Position numbers and translations under genes: made by a program. A stretch of 64,000 nt of DNA from Sphingopyxis sp. MSC1_008. Its GTDB lineage: Bacteria; Pseudomonadota; Alphaproteobacteria; Sphingomonadales; Sphingomonadaceae. The notes beneath the pieces are model-generated. The model saw only the letters and a program-made list of their open reading frames with translations. It was not told where the DNA came from and did no database searches. The first letter of the stretch is position 1. Each line of letters starts with the position of its first letter. The DNA is taken from the NCBI RefSeq assembly GCF_023197165.1, contig NZ_JALPRD010000004.1, positions 124,001-188,000 on the forward strand, given 5' to 3'. Of this stretch, positions 40,978 to 50,129 are shown one piece after another.

Positions 40978-43900
40978 ATGAATATCGATACGCGCGCGCT
41001 CCATATTGCCTGCAGCACAATCGCCTTGGTCTGCGCCGCAGCCGCGGCACCGGCATGGGCTCAAACACAGACAGAAGATGCGTCGTCCGAGGATGCCGAT
41101 CAGGTTGCGGGCGCCAGCGACGAGATCGTCGTCACCGGTTCGAACATCACCGGCGTAAAGCAGGTCGGCACCGAAGCGATCGTCATCACGCGCGAAGAGG
41201 CCGAGAAAACGGGTCACACGACGCCCGCCGAACTGCTGCGCACGCTGCCGCAGGTCCGCACCGGAGAATATGACCGCGAAGGCGGCCGAAGCACGACGTC
41301 GCTGCAGAATGCGGCCGGCAGCAACAGCGTGACATTGCGTGGACTGGGTTCCACCTCGAGCACGACGCTGATCCTCGTCAATGGCCGCCGGACGGTGGGA
41401 ACGGGGTCGAACACGTCGGCGGTTGACGCCAACCAGCTTCCCTTCGCCGCGATCGAGCGCGTCGAAGTCCTCGCCGATGGCGCATCGGCCATTTACGGAT
41501 CCGACGCGATCGGCGGCGTGATCAACTATATCCTGCGCAAGGATTATGAAGGCCTCGAAGTGTCGCTGCGCGGCGGCAACACCTTCGGCGGGTTCGAAAC
41601 AGCCGCCAACGGCACCGGCGGTGTGCAGTGGGACGATGTCGGCGGCCTCGGCCGCGGCAACCTGATGATCAGCTATGATTATGCGCACCGCGATCCCTAT
41701 CGCGCCGGCAAGAACCCTTATCTGCGTTCCGATCTGTCGCCGCTCGGCGGCATCGATCAGCGGCTCAACGGCGCCAATGCGAGTGTCGGATTCATACCGT
41801 CGATCGTCGTCACACCTCCGACAAGCAATCCCCCTGCCCCGCAGAATCCGACTTTGCCGCAGGCATTGACGAGCGTCTATTATGGCGTGCCCGCAGGGTC
41901 CACCGGCCCGCTGACGGCCTCGCAATTGTTGCTGAACCAGCCGGCACTGACCGATCTTAGCTATTTTACCGATTATATCGGCAGGCAGAACCGTCACCAG
42001 GCGGCGATCTATTTCAATCAGGAGCTCGGCGACTCGGTCGACCTTTTCGTCGATGCCCGTTACACCAATCGCGAAACCGTGACGCGCACGACCCAGGGTT
42101 TTGGCGGCGGCGCGCTCACCGTCGCCCTGCGCTCCAAGCTACGCGACGCCAGCGGCGCCGTCACCTCCGTGGACAATCCCAATTATGTCTTTGGCGTCCC
42201 CGGCGTGTCGCAAGGCGCCCCCGGTGGCTTCGTCACCATCCCCGGCATTCCGTTTCCGATTCCCGTGCCGGCCACGCCGGCGGCTGACCTCACTGTCCTC
42301 TATCCGGCACTGAAAGACACCGGGCCGCGGCAATATATCGGCAGCGACGAGAGCTTCAACGTCACGGCCGGCGCACGCGTCAAGCTCTTCAGCGATTGGG
42401 AGGCCGAGGCGAGCTACACGATCGGGCGCAACAAGGGCTGCACCTATTGCATCATTGGCGGCTTCATCAATTCCGAGGCCTTCCAGTATCAGATCGATAT
42501 CGGGGCGATCAATCCATTGAGTACCGCGCCGCTCACGGCCGCCCAGCTGGCGACCTTTACCGGCACTCAGAAGCAGATCGGACACAATGGTCTCGACGAC
42601 CTGATCGTCAAGTTCAACGGGTCGCTGTTCGAACTTCCGGGCGGCAAGGTGAAGGCGGCGTTCGGCGGCGAACGCAGCAAGGTCTTTAACTGGAACGAAA
42701 ACACCTCGGTCGCCGGCCGCGACAATGTTCGCACGGTGATCACCGACAAGGGTAACAGCTATTACGACCGGACGATCACCTCGGCGTTCGGGGAGCTCTA
42801 TCTCCCGCTGATCAGCGACGATATGAACATTCCCCTCGTCGACAGTTTCGTCGTCTCGGGCGCGGTACGCTACGACAAATATAGCGACGCCGGGGAGTCG
42901 ACCAATCCCAAGCTGGGATTCACCTGGGAGGTCAGCGATTTCCTCTCCTTCGCCGGTACCTGGGGAACCTCGTTCCGCAGTCCGAGCATCACCGACAAGA
43001 ATCCGTCGGCCTATGTGTCCGGTTTCATCACGCCCTTCCCGGTCGACTTCAACAACCAGGATCCGCGCATCTCGAACATTCTCTGCTTCGGCCCAGGCAC
43101 CTGCTTCACCCAGATCGGCGTCCTGCTCGGCTCCAATCCCGACCTCAAGCCCGAGCGTTCGACCAACTGGTCGCTGTCGGCGCAGCTGAAGCCGGGCGCC
43201 GGCTTCAAGGCCGGCGTCACCTACTATAATATCGATTATAAGGACCGGCTGGTCTTCCCGAACGTGCTCGCGGAGTTCCCGCTTGGCCCGACGCCGGGCA
43301 GCAATCCGCTTTCGTACCGCGGCTATGAATCCTACGTCATTCCGATCAACAATCCGGCGTCATGCGTGAACACGAACATCGCGAGCGCCGATCCGGCGCT
43401 GCAGCCCTATCTCTCGACGCCGATCTACAGCGCCGGCTCGGGCGTCGGGCAGCTCGGCGGTTTTGCCGACTTCTGTTCGATCCGCGCCCTCCTCGACTCA
43501 CGCTTCACCAACCTTTCGCGCACCAAGACCGATGGCCTCGATGTCAATGTCGCATGGGACGGTGAAGTCGGCGACGTCCGGATCAACGCCGCGGCGGCCG
43601 TGAACGTCATCCTGAACTATGATGAGCAAGTGAAGCCCGACGTTGCCCCCACGAGCCGCCTTGGCTTCCTCGGCACGCCGGTCAAATGGCGTGGTCGCGG
43701 CAATCTGGGTGTGAACTGGCGCGGGGCGAGCGCGACCCTGTTCGCCAATTACACCGGGTCGTTCATCAATGACCAGGCCCGCTCGGCGCCGCTGGGCAGC
43801 ATCGCGCCGAACCAGAAGGTGCCGTCATACACGACGTTCGACCTCAATCTCGGCTATGGCACCAATTTCGAGGGCCGCCGGTCGCCGATCAGCACGCTTC

Positions 43901-44034
43901 GTTATTCGGTGACGATCCAGAATCTGTTCAATGACTATCCGCCGCGCGTCTTTCAGTCGGATCGCGTGATCGCGGACGTCCATGGCGTTCCGTACGGCCG
44001 GACCGTCGCATTCCAGATCACCGCGGGCTTCTGA
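40978..44034 (+). CDS. TonB-dependent outer-membrane receptor
   Basis: Protein of 1018 aa starting MNIDTRALHIACSTIALVCA, with a G-rich ribosome binding site. The signal peptide ends near 'APAWAQTQ'. The plug domain follows: 'DEIVVTGSNITGVKQVGTEA', 'TPAELLRTLPQV', 'NSVTLRGLGSTSSTTLILVN', 'GRRTV', 'IERVEVLADGASAIYGSDAI', 'GGVINYIL'. A 22-strand barrel then ends in 'YPPRVFQSDRVIADVHGVPY' and a final aromatic 'ITAGF', as in outer-membrane proteins. There is no N-terminal FecA-type signalling domain, so it is not itself an anti-sigma partner. Such receptors import oligosaccharides, glycosides or aromatics. It stands beside two TetR genes and the rhamnose operons, so a rhamnose-containing ligand is inferred. 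Confidence 0.95.
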   Translation: MNIDTRALHIACSTIALVCAAAAAPAWAQTQTEDASSEDADQVAGASDEIVVTGSNITGVKQVGTEAIVITREEAEKTGHTTPAELLRTLPQVRTGEYDREGGRSTTSLQNAAGSNSVTLRGLGSTSSTTLILVNGRRTVGTGSNTSAVDANQLPFAAIERVEVLADGASAIYGSDAIGGVINYILRKDYEGLEVSLRGGNTFGGFETAANGTGGVQWDDVGGLGRGNLMISYDYAHRDPYRAGKNPYLRSDLSPLGGIDQRLNGANASVGFIPSIVVTPPTSNPPAPQNPTLPQALTSVYYGVPAGSTGPLTASQLLLNQPALTDLSYFTDYIGRQNRHQAAIYFNQELGDSVDLFVDARYTNRETVTRTTQGFGGGALTVALRSKLRDASGAVTSVDNPNYVFGVPGVSQGAPGGFVTIPGIPFPIPVPATPAADLTVLYPALKDTGPRQYIGSDESFNVTAGARVKLFSDWEAEASYTIGRNKGCTYCIIGGFINSEAFQYQIDIGAINPLSTAPLTAAQLATFTGTQKQIGHNGLDDLIVKFNGSLFELPGGKVKAAFGGERSKVFNWNENTSVAGRDNVRTVITDKGNSYYDRTITSAFGELYLPLISDDMNIPLVDSFVVSGAVRYDKYSDAGESTNPKLGFTWEVSDFLSFAGTWGTSFRSPSITDKNPSAYVSGFITPFPVDFNNQDPRISNILCFGPGTCFTQIGVLLGSNPDLKPERSTNWSLSAQLKPGAGFKAGVTYYNIDYKDRLVFPNVLAEFPLGPTPGSNPLSYRGYESYVIPINNPASCVNTNIASADPALQPYLSTPIYSAGSGVGQLGGFADFCSIRALLDSRFTNLSRTKTDGLDVNVAWDGEVGDVRINAAAAVNVILNYDEQVKPDVAPTSRLGFLGTPVKWRGRGNLGVNWRGASATLFANYTGSFINDQARSAPLGSIAPNQKVPSYTTFDLNLGYGTNFEGRRSPISTLRYSVTIQNLFNDYPPRVFQSDRVIADVHGVPYGRTVAFQITAGF

Positions 44035-44055
44035 TAGAGCCTGGCCTCGCACCCT

Positions 44056-44089
44056 ATTCGGCGTCCGCGTACCCACGCGGACGCCGAAT
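44056..44089 (+). terminator. Strong terminator after the TonB receptor
   Basis: A perfect 14-bp stem, ATTCGGCGTCCGCG (44056-44069) pairing with 44076-44089 over a 6-base loop, starts 22 bases after the receptor stop and runs into TTCATTC. Confidence 0.8.
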
Positions 44090-44379
44090 TTCATTCTCGA
44101 TCCGCAGGTCCTATTTGCCCTCGGTGTCGATAGGTCGCGTCGAACGCTGGACCGGACCAATTCCTCATGCCAGCCTCCAGCGCCCGACGGTCCGGGGCTA
44201 CACGCCAACGCGCGCGGCGTGTTATGATGAAGCCGTGCGGCCCCGCCGTCTCCCGTTCGCACGGCTAATAATAAAGCAAGTCTGACTGTTTTTTATTGCC
44301 TTCGCGATTCCCCATCGGGTACGTATTCATTGCCGCGATCGTGCGGCCGGCCTCCCCTTGAACCGGAACGGTGGATCGT
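44090..44379. other. Intergenic region before the second TetR gene
   Basis: No gene is supported. The region contains operator-like site 6 at 44274-44291 within a locally AT-rich promoter stretch. Confidence 0.45.
44274..44291 (+). promoter_or_regulatory. Candidate operator of the local regulon (site 6)
   Basis: AAGCAAGTCTGACTGTTT matches the motif in both halves and in the 'CTGACTG' core. It lies 88 bases upstream of the second TetR gene. Confidence 0.65.
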
Positions 44380-45057
44380 ATGAAGATGCCCGATCAGAGC
44401 CGGAGCCCCCGCCCGACCGACAAGACCACGGGGAAGCGCGCCACGAAGACGCAAGCCGAACGAAGCGCGGCGACACGCGAGCTTCTTCTTGCCGCCGCGA
44501 TAAACTGCCTGTTCGAATATGGCTATGGACCAACGACCACGACGCTGGTGGCGAACGCCGCCGGCGTCAGCCGCGGTGCGATGCTGCACCAGTTCCCGAC
44601 GAAGGCCGACCTGATGATCTTCGTCGTCGAAGCGACATTCGCGGACGAGGTCGTCTATTATCGTGAATTGCTCGGTGACATCGACGATCGGCACGAGCGG
44701 CTTCTTGCCTATCCCGCGGCCGTGTGGAGGATCATGGGTCGCCCCGAGGGCGTCGCGGTGCTCGAGATTTTACAGGGCTCGCGAAGCGACCCGGCGCTGG
44801 CGCACAAGCTGGCTCCGGTTCAGGAACGGATCGAGGCGGCCGCCGTCACCGCTCTCACAGAGGAGTTCCAACGGCCGCCGTCGCTGCCGCTCATGCAATT
44901 GATCATAGCCGTTGCACGCGGTCTGGCGATCGGCAATTTGATCTCTGAACAGGATGATGACGGCCGGGATGCCCTTTCCCTTTTTCAGCAGCTCCTTCGA
45001 TCATGGCGGTCCACGGCCGAGGCACGGCAGGAGCCTGCGATCCGGCCGGAAGGCTGA
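44380..45057 (+). CDS. TetR-family transcriptional regulator (paralogue)
   Basis: Protein of 225 aa starting MKMPDQSRSPRPTDKTTGKR; a GGTGGA ribosome binding site supports the ATG at 44380. The helix-turn-helix is clear ('FEYGYGPTTTTLVANAAGVS', 'RGAMLHQFPTKADLMIFVVE'). It is a paralogue of the regulator at 39842: both share 'HQFPTKADLM' or 'RQFPSKTDLM', 'EG.AV.EILQ', and a 'LMQLIIAVARGLAIGNL' type C-terminal segment. The operator-like motif lies just upstream. With its paralogue it brackets the TonB receptor. Repression of the neighbouring hydrolase and rhamnose genes, relieved by a sugar or aromatic ligand, is inferred. Confidence 0.92.
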   Translation: MKMPDQSRSPRPTDKTTGKRATKTQAERSAATRELLLAAAINCLFEYGYGPTTTTLVANAAGVSRGAMLHQFPTKADLMIFVVEATFADEVVYYRELLGDIDDRHERLLAYPAAVWRIMGRPEGVAVLEILQGSRSDPALAHKLAPVQERIEAAAVTALTEEFQRPPSLPLMQLIIAVARGLAIGNLISEQDDDGRDALSLFQQLLRSWRSTAEARQEPAIRPEG

Positions 45058-45253
45058 TCGCCCCTGATCAGCGGACGAACATGTCGCGCGCTTGGGGCAA
45101 GGCCTGAGAGCGGCATCGCGGCTGTTCGACGGGGCGCTCAGGATGCGCAGCCCGCGGCGGGGCGGCTGGGGCATTTCCACCACCATCCGCCTCGCGGCGC
45201 CGGGCTGTCGTCGCCGTCCCGGCACCGCGAAATCGTCTCAGGCCCGGGCCGCG

Positions 45254-47314
45254 TCAATAGGCCTGATATGTCCCCTTGAGCGGCACCTGCGAAACCCCGA
45301 TCTTGCTGTAGTCGCACACGCCATCAGGGAAGATGCGGTGCATTTTTTCCCGCTGCGCGGCACTGAACTGAATTTTGTAACTCCCGAATTCGACCGGCTT
45401 GAGCTGGCACTTCAGGACGTCGCGCGTCGTGGGGCTGCCGGCCTGGATGAGCGGGTCCGTATGATAGGGCATCAAGCGGTTCATCGCGGTCGTGCGATCC
45501 CAGGATGCCTTTTCCACATGCTTCACGCCGCTTGCATCCCAATAGGCATCATTCGCCTCGGCCGGGCGATGGCGCACGACCTTCGCATGGTCGAGCGGCG
45601 CCGGATCCGACGTGATCGCGTCGAGCCAGCGCGTTATCGCGTCGAGGGCGAGATCGTTCAAATCGACCTTCGCATCGGCCGCGCTCATCCAGATCGCATG
45701 GTTATCGGCATCTCCGTTGCTCCGCAGCAGCCGGTCGCGCAGCACGAGGTCGTGGTAGCGGTCGTGGAGGTCCTTTGCCTGGTCCGTATAGGTACGATAT
45801 TGCACGATCGGCGTCACCGCGAGGCCGCCTCCGCCCGTGTTGACGATGCCGCTCTCATAGGCGCGGCGGATCGCGTCGGGATTGCCTATCATGCGGGCAG
45901 GTTGCCATTTTCCGTCGACATCGAAACCGCCGACATGTTCGTTGATATCGAGGAATTCGTCGACGCCAAGCGTGCCGTCATTCAGGCCCTTCAGTCCATA
46001 TTCGACGCCGACATTATCTTCGAAGCGCAGCCGGAAACCCGTCTCGGGATCACGGCCGAGCATATTGGCCAGGGTTTCGTGGAGGCCGCACCGCGCGCCG
46101 CGAGGATTGCGCTTCGGATCGTAGACGAGCTTGATATCCTTCAGTTCGCACATCACGGGGAATGAAGCCGAATATAAGGCGCCGAAGCCTGCGAGCGACT
46201 CGCACATGCCCGGAAAATGGCCCTCGATCGCCTGCTGCTGTTGGACGCTGAAGCTTCTCCCGCTTCGTTTCATTGCGCCCTTCACCAGCACGCATTGGGC
46301 GACGGGGAAAACGGTGTTGTCGGAAAATGACGCCGACGGCATGATCCCGTCGAGGAGGCCAGGGTAGATCTGCGCAATACCCTGCTGCTGAACGGATCCG
46401 CCGGATCCGCCGGACCCGGTCGTCCACCGCGGCAGACCATATTGTTCGATGAAACGCTCCTTCAGCATCATCAGGGCTTCGCCCTGCAGCACCGGGTTGC
46501 TGTGAACATGGTTGACGAATTCCGACGCGACGAGATGAGCGAAACCGCGCGACAGGAAGCGATCGTTGAAAATATCGACCCCATCCTTGGGATCGAGGGT
46601 CCCCTGATGATATTTATTGCCGGTGCCATAACCGAAACTGACCGTCAGCCGGCCGTTCCATCCGGGGCCCGGCTGCCAGTTCGCCCCTGTGCGATTTCGC
46701 CCGTCGTCGAGCATGGCGATCTTGTAGATCGTCCGGTTGATGGTGCCGGCTTCGACGCGGATGATATAGGGAATGGTGCGGCCGTCGATGGTCGTCGTGG
46801 TCGCGATATCGGGCGGCACGGCGCCCGCTGGAAGCGGCTTGAAGGTCTTGTCCGTCGACCGGTAGAACCAGTCGTATCGCGTCTCGATGTTGCAGTTGGC
46901 ATCGATCGGCGCGCCGAGTCCGGCCTCCACGGTTCGACACTCATAAGGCGCAAGATGAGGCCCGGACAAAATGGGTCCGTCCTTGCCATGGTTGACGACC
47001 GCCAACCGGGCGGTTTTCCGGCGCAACTTCACGACGATGTCGTTCTTTCCGCTGCGCAGTCCCCCGACGAGCGCCAACGTGCCGCCAGCATGCGATGGCC
47101 TGATCCGGACGGGGGCGGGTTTACCGTTCACGAGAATGGCAGGCGAGCGCCCGCCTGTTCCGCTGACCTCGATCAAAACATCTCCGCCGGAGACGAGATC
47201 GGGGCGCGGCGACGAGACGACATGCGCCGCAAGTTCGGCCGCATGCGCGGCCCCCCCGGCGGGAACAAGAATGGCCAGTGCAGCCATGCCTCCGATGGCC
47301 CGAAACTTCGTCAT
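45254..47314 (-). CDS. DUF6351 family secreted protein (probable esterase)
   Basis: Protein of 686 aa starting MTKFRAIGGMAALAILVPAG, a signal peptide cleaved near 'AHAAE'. An AGGGAGAG ribosome binding site precedes it. The layout ('VVSSRPDLVSGGDVLIEV', 'GLRSGKNDIVVKLRRKTARL', then a long domain with 'WTTGSGGSGGSVQQQGIAQI' and 'YPGLLDGIMPSASFSD') is the DUF6351 family. The Gly-Ser-rich motif before 'VQQ' looks like a hydrolase nucleophile elbow, and many Cys suit a secreted enzyme. It is the last gene of the leftward operon that starts with the aldolase fusion. Ester cleavage of a plant or microbial glycoside is inferred from its place. Confidence 0.85.
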   Translation of the reverse strand: MTKFRAIGGMAALAILVPAGGAAHAAELAAHVVSSPRPDLVSGGDVLIEVSGTGGRSPAILVNGKPAPVRIRPSHAGGTLALVGGLRSGKNDIVVKLRRKTARLAVVNHGKDGPILSGPHLAPYECRTVEAGLGAPIDANCNIETRYDWFYRSTDKTFKPLPAGAVPPDIATTTTIDGRTIPYIIRVEAGTINRTIYKIAMLDDGRNRTGANWQPGPGWNGRLTVSFGYGTGNKYHQGTLDPKDGVDIFNDRFLSRGFAHLVASEFVNHVHSNPVLQGEALMMLKERFIEQYGLPRWTTGSGGSGGSVQQQGIAQIYPGLLDGIMPSASFSDNTVFPVAQCVLVKGAMKRSGRSFSVQQQQAIEGHFPGMCESLAGFGALYSASFPVMCELKDIKLVYDPKRNPRGARCGLHETLANMLGRDPETGFRLRFEDNVGVEYGLKGLNDGTLGVDEFLDINEHVGGFDVDGKWQPARMIGNPDAIRRAYESGIVNTGGGGLAVTPIVQYRTYTDQAKDLHDRYHDLVLRDRLLRSNGDADNHAIWMSAADAKVDLNDLALDAITRWLDAITSDPAPLDHAKVVRHRPAEANDAYWDASGVKHVEKASWDRTTAMNRLMPYHTDPLIQAGSPTTRDVLKCQLKPVEFGSYKIQFSAAQREKMHRIFPDGVCDYSKIGVSQVPLKGTYQAY

Positions 47315-47426
47315 CCCACTCTCCCTTTCTGATTGCCGATATGTAATTCAATCGCCGAAGCGTCACGTCGGCCTGCGCCCCCGCCGAAAAAGAGGTACTG
47401 ATTCCAATTGAATCCGCGATTGTCGG

Positions 47427-48761
47427 TCAGCCGACGATGGCCGCGCGGGCCGCCTTTTCGAAATTGACCGATGCGCTGGCCGGCGGCGGATTCATCTGGA
47501 TGAAGAAGACGCCGGCGAGGTCGAGCGCGGGCTCCACCCAGCTTTCGGTTCCGTAAGCGCCGCCCCAGCCATAGGCGCCGATGCTGCGCCCGTTCAGATT
47601 GTCGGCGCTCTCGGCGATCCTGACGCCGAGACCGAAGCCATTGCCCTTGGTGATCGGCGGAAACCAGTCGGCGAAGAGGCTTCCAACGACGTTCCGGTGC
47701 ATGAGGGCATGCGTCTCGGGCCGCATGATCCGCCGCCCGTTGAAGCTCCCCCGATTGAGAAGCATGATCTCGAAATTCATGAAGTCGTGGGCGGTGCTGA
47801 AGATGCCGCCGCCGCCCGAGATATATTTATACGGCCCCGGCCCCAATATATGGTCGACCGCCCGCCATTTCCCGTCCTTGGTCGCATAGATGTCGACGAT
47901 GCGCGACTGCTTCGCCGCCGGGACATTATAATAGGTGTCGACCATCTCGAGCGGAGCGAAAATCCGCTCCTGCATGTAGACGTCGGCGGGCCGGCCCGAG
48001 ACGAGCTGCACGATGTAAAGCGCGGTATCGAGCGCGTCGAGCGGCGAGTAGGAAAATTTCGACCCCGGCTGGAATTGAAGCACAGCGGGTCCGATGCGCG
48101 GGATATAGGATTCGAGGGTCTCGCCGGGAAGCCGCTCGATCCTGTTCACGAGCGACGCGGGTCCGGGCATCATCTTGTCGCCGACGCTCGTAATCCCCGA
48201 CGTGTGGGTCAGAAGATCGCGAATGACGAGTTCGCGGGTCGCGGGAACGATCTTCACCTTGGCCGGATCGGTATTGCCCGGCGCCGAGACCGCGACGCGC
48301 GGATTGGCGAAGGAGGGAATATATTTGCTGACCTTGTCGTCGAGCGAGAGCTTGCCTTCGTCGACCAGGGTGAGGATCGCGACCGCGGTCACCGGCTTGC
48401 TCGACGACATGACGCGAAAGATCGCATCCTTGCGCATCGGGGTCTTGTCGATCGGATTTCCGAACCCTTGCGCCTCGTACCAGACAAGCTTGCCGCGGCG
48501 CGCGATGGCGCTCACCGCGCCGTTGATGACCCCGGCATCGATCTGCTTCTGGACGGCGGCGCGGACGGCTTCAAGGCCCGCTTCGCTCATCCCGGCGTCC
48601 GCGGCGGGACGCAGGGTCCAGTCGAAGCGCGGACCACTTGCCGTCGCGATCCCGCGCGGCGCGCAGGCGCCGAGGGCGAGCAGGGCGCCAAACGAGAGGA
48701 TGGAGCGCCGGCTGAGCGGACTCGCCGGCTCCAGGACTTCCTCGATGCGTTGCTCGATCAT
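47427..48761 (-). CDS. Serine hydrolase (beta-lactamase/EstB family), lipoprotein
   Basis: Protein of 444 aa starting MIEQRIEEVLEPASPLSRRS, followed by 'ILSFGALLALGAC': a twin-arginine motif plus lipobox LGAC, so a Tat-exported lipoprotein is likely. The class C beta-lactamase-like domain has the SxxK motif in 'RVMSSSKPVTAVAILTLVDE' and the second motif in 'KFSYSPLDALDTAL', with a C-terminal 'GYGWGGAYGTESWVEP' loop. Relatives are esterases or peptidases, not usually antibiotic resistance enzymes. A GGGGGAGA ribosome binding site supports the ATG at 48761. It lies between rhaI and the DUF6351 gene in one leftward operon, so deacylation of a rhamnose-containing substrate is inferred. Confidence 0.9.
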   Translation of the reverse strand: MIEQRIEEVLEPASPLSRRSILSFGALLALGACAPRGIATASGPRFDWTLRPAADAGMSEAGLEAVRAAVQKQIDAGVINGAVSAIARRGKLVWYEAQGFGNPIDKTPMRKDAIFRVMSSSKPVTAVAILTLVDEGKLSLDDKVSKYIPSFANPRVAVSAPGNTDPAKVKIVPATRELVIRDLLTHTSGITSVGDKMMPGPASLVNRIERLPGETLESYIPRIGPAVLQFQPGSKFSYSPLDALDTALYIVQLVSGRPADVYMQERIFAPLEMVDTYYNVPAAKQSRIVDIYATKDGKWRAVDHILGPGPYKYISGGGGIFSTAHDFMNFEIMLLNRGSFNGRRIMRPETHALMHRNVVGSLFADWFPPITKGNGFGLGVRIAESADNLNGRSIGAYGWGGAYGTESWVEPALDLAGVFFIQMNPPPASASVNFEKAARAAIVG

Positions 48762-48819
48762 CTCATTCTCCCCCTGCTTTGCCGGCTCATTCGGCCATTT
48801 TATGACGGTCGCGTCCCAA

Positions 48820-50109
48820 CTAGACGATGCCGGCACCCAGGCCGACGGGCGCGCGTTCCTGCGCCTTGCGCGCACGCCAGTGGCTCGCGCGATAGGTCTT
48901 GATCGTGTCGATCGCGCCGCCAGCCTGGAAACGCGCCATCGCGACAATGGGCGTGACGTCGAGATCATAGGCCGCCCGAAGGGTGCGAAAGGCGAGCATC
49001 GGATCGTTCACTTCCTGCGCGATATGCAGCATCGACCGATCGACGAGCAGCGCCTTCGCATAACAGGCCGTGATCGTCTCGGCCGAAGAGAGCATGCTCT
49101 CGATCGGATCGGTCACATTGTGCGACTGGTCGATCATATAGGCAGGGCGGAAGCCCTCGCGCGGATTGAGTTCGGCTTCGACGAGCTCGTTGAAGACGAG
49201 GAAAAGCTGGTGCGGATTGATCGACCCCGCGTCGAGATCGTCATCGCCATATTTGCTGTCGTTGAAATGAAAGCCGCCGAGCTTGCCGAAGCGATGAAGT
49301 CGCGCGACGATCTGCTCGATATTCACATTCGGGGCGTGATGCCCGAGATCGATGAGGCATTTCGCCTTGGGACCAAGCTCCTGCGCCGCGAGGATCGAAC
49401 TACCCCAGTCGGAAATTACCGTCGAATAGAAGGCCGGTTCGAACATCTTGTGCTCGATCAGCATGCGCCAGTCGTCGGGCAGTGCCTTGTAAATCTGCGC
49501 GGCGGAATCGAGATAGCGGTCGAGACTGCGCGCGAGATCCTGCTGGCCCGGAAAATTGGTGCCATCGCCGACCCAGACGGTCAGGTCCTTCGCGCCGAGT
49601 TGTTCGCCGATCCGGATGCATTCGATATTATGCTCGACCGCCTGGTCGCGCGTCGCCTTGATACCGGACGCCAACGAACCGGTGCTATAGCTGTGCCGCT
49701 GCCCGGGCTGGTCCTGGAACGTGTTCGAATTGACCGCATCGAACCCGAGCCCAAGCGCCGCGGCTTCCTCGCGAAGCGCGCCATAATCACTGACCTTGTC
49801 CCAGGGAAAATGGGGACTGACGCGCGGCGTCGTGCGGCCGAGCTGGTTGATGACCGCGCAATCCTCGAGCTTTTCATGAATATTGGTCGGCTCGCCGGGG
49901 ATCGGAAATTTGGCGAAACGGGTGCCTCCCCGGCCGGCACCCCAACTGGGAACGGCAACCGAAAATTCGGATACGCGCCGCGTGACAGCGGCGAGGCCGA
50001 TGCCGCGGCGCTCGAGCTTGCGCCCGAGCGAGCCATAATCATCTTCAAGTGCGGCCAGCTCGCTGGCATTGGCCTCGGCGATCAGCTCCTCCGAAATCGG
50101 CATATTCAT
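48820..50109 (-). CDS. rhaI: L-rhamnose isomerase (RhaI type)
   Basis: Protein of 429 aa. It interconverts L-rhamnose and L-rhamnulose in the cytoplasm. It belongs to the RhaI (Pseudomonas stutzeri-type) TIM-barrel isomerases, not to E. coli RhaA. Metal-binding residues are visible in order: Glu in 'MLIEHKMFEPAFYST', Asp in 'CLIDLGHHAPNVNIE', His and Asp in 'GGFHFNDSKYGDDDLDAGSI', plus 'AYMIDQSHNVTDPIESML'. A GAGGAAA ribosome binding site precedes tandem ATGs (50109, 50103). It starts 20 bases after the aldolase fusion gene, in the same operon, upstream of two secreted hydrolases. Confidence 0.96.
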   Translation of the reverse strand: MNMPISEELIAEANASELAALEDDYGSLGRKLERRGIGLAAVTRRVSEFSVAVPSWGAGRGGTRFAKFPIPGEPTNIHEKLEDCAVINQLGRTTPRVSPHFPWDKVSDYGALREEAAALGLGFDAVNSNTFQDQPGQRHSYSTGSLASGIKATRDQAVEHNIECIRIGEQLGAKDLTVWVGDGTNFPGQQDLARSLDRYLDSAAQIYKALPDDWRMLIEHKMFEPAFYSTVISDWGSSILAAQELGPKAKCLIDLGHHAPNVNIEQIVARLHRFGKLGGFHFNDSKYGDDDLDAGSINPHQLFLVFNELVEAELNPREGFRPAYMIDQSHNVTDPIESMLSSAETITACYAKALLVDRSMLHIAQEVNDPMLAFRTLRAAYDLDVTPIVAMARFQAGGAIDTIKTYRASHWRARKAQERAPVGLGAGIV

Positions 50110-50129
50110 TTCATTTTCCTCGTTCGGAG

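Noticed and set aside
47315..47426. Additional motif copy upstream of the DUF6351 gene
   Set aside because: The best match (around GGTACTGATTCC) lacks both halves; the gene is probably read from the aldolase-fusion promoter.
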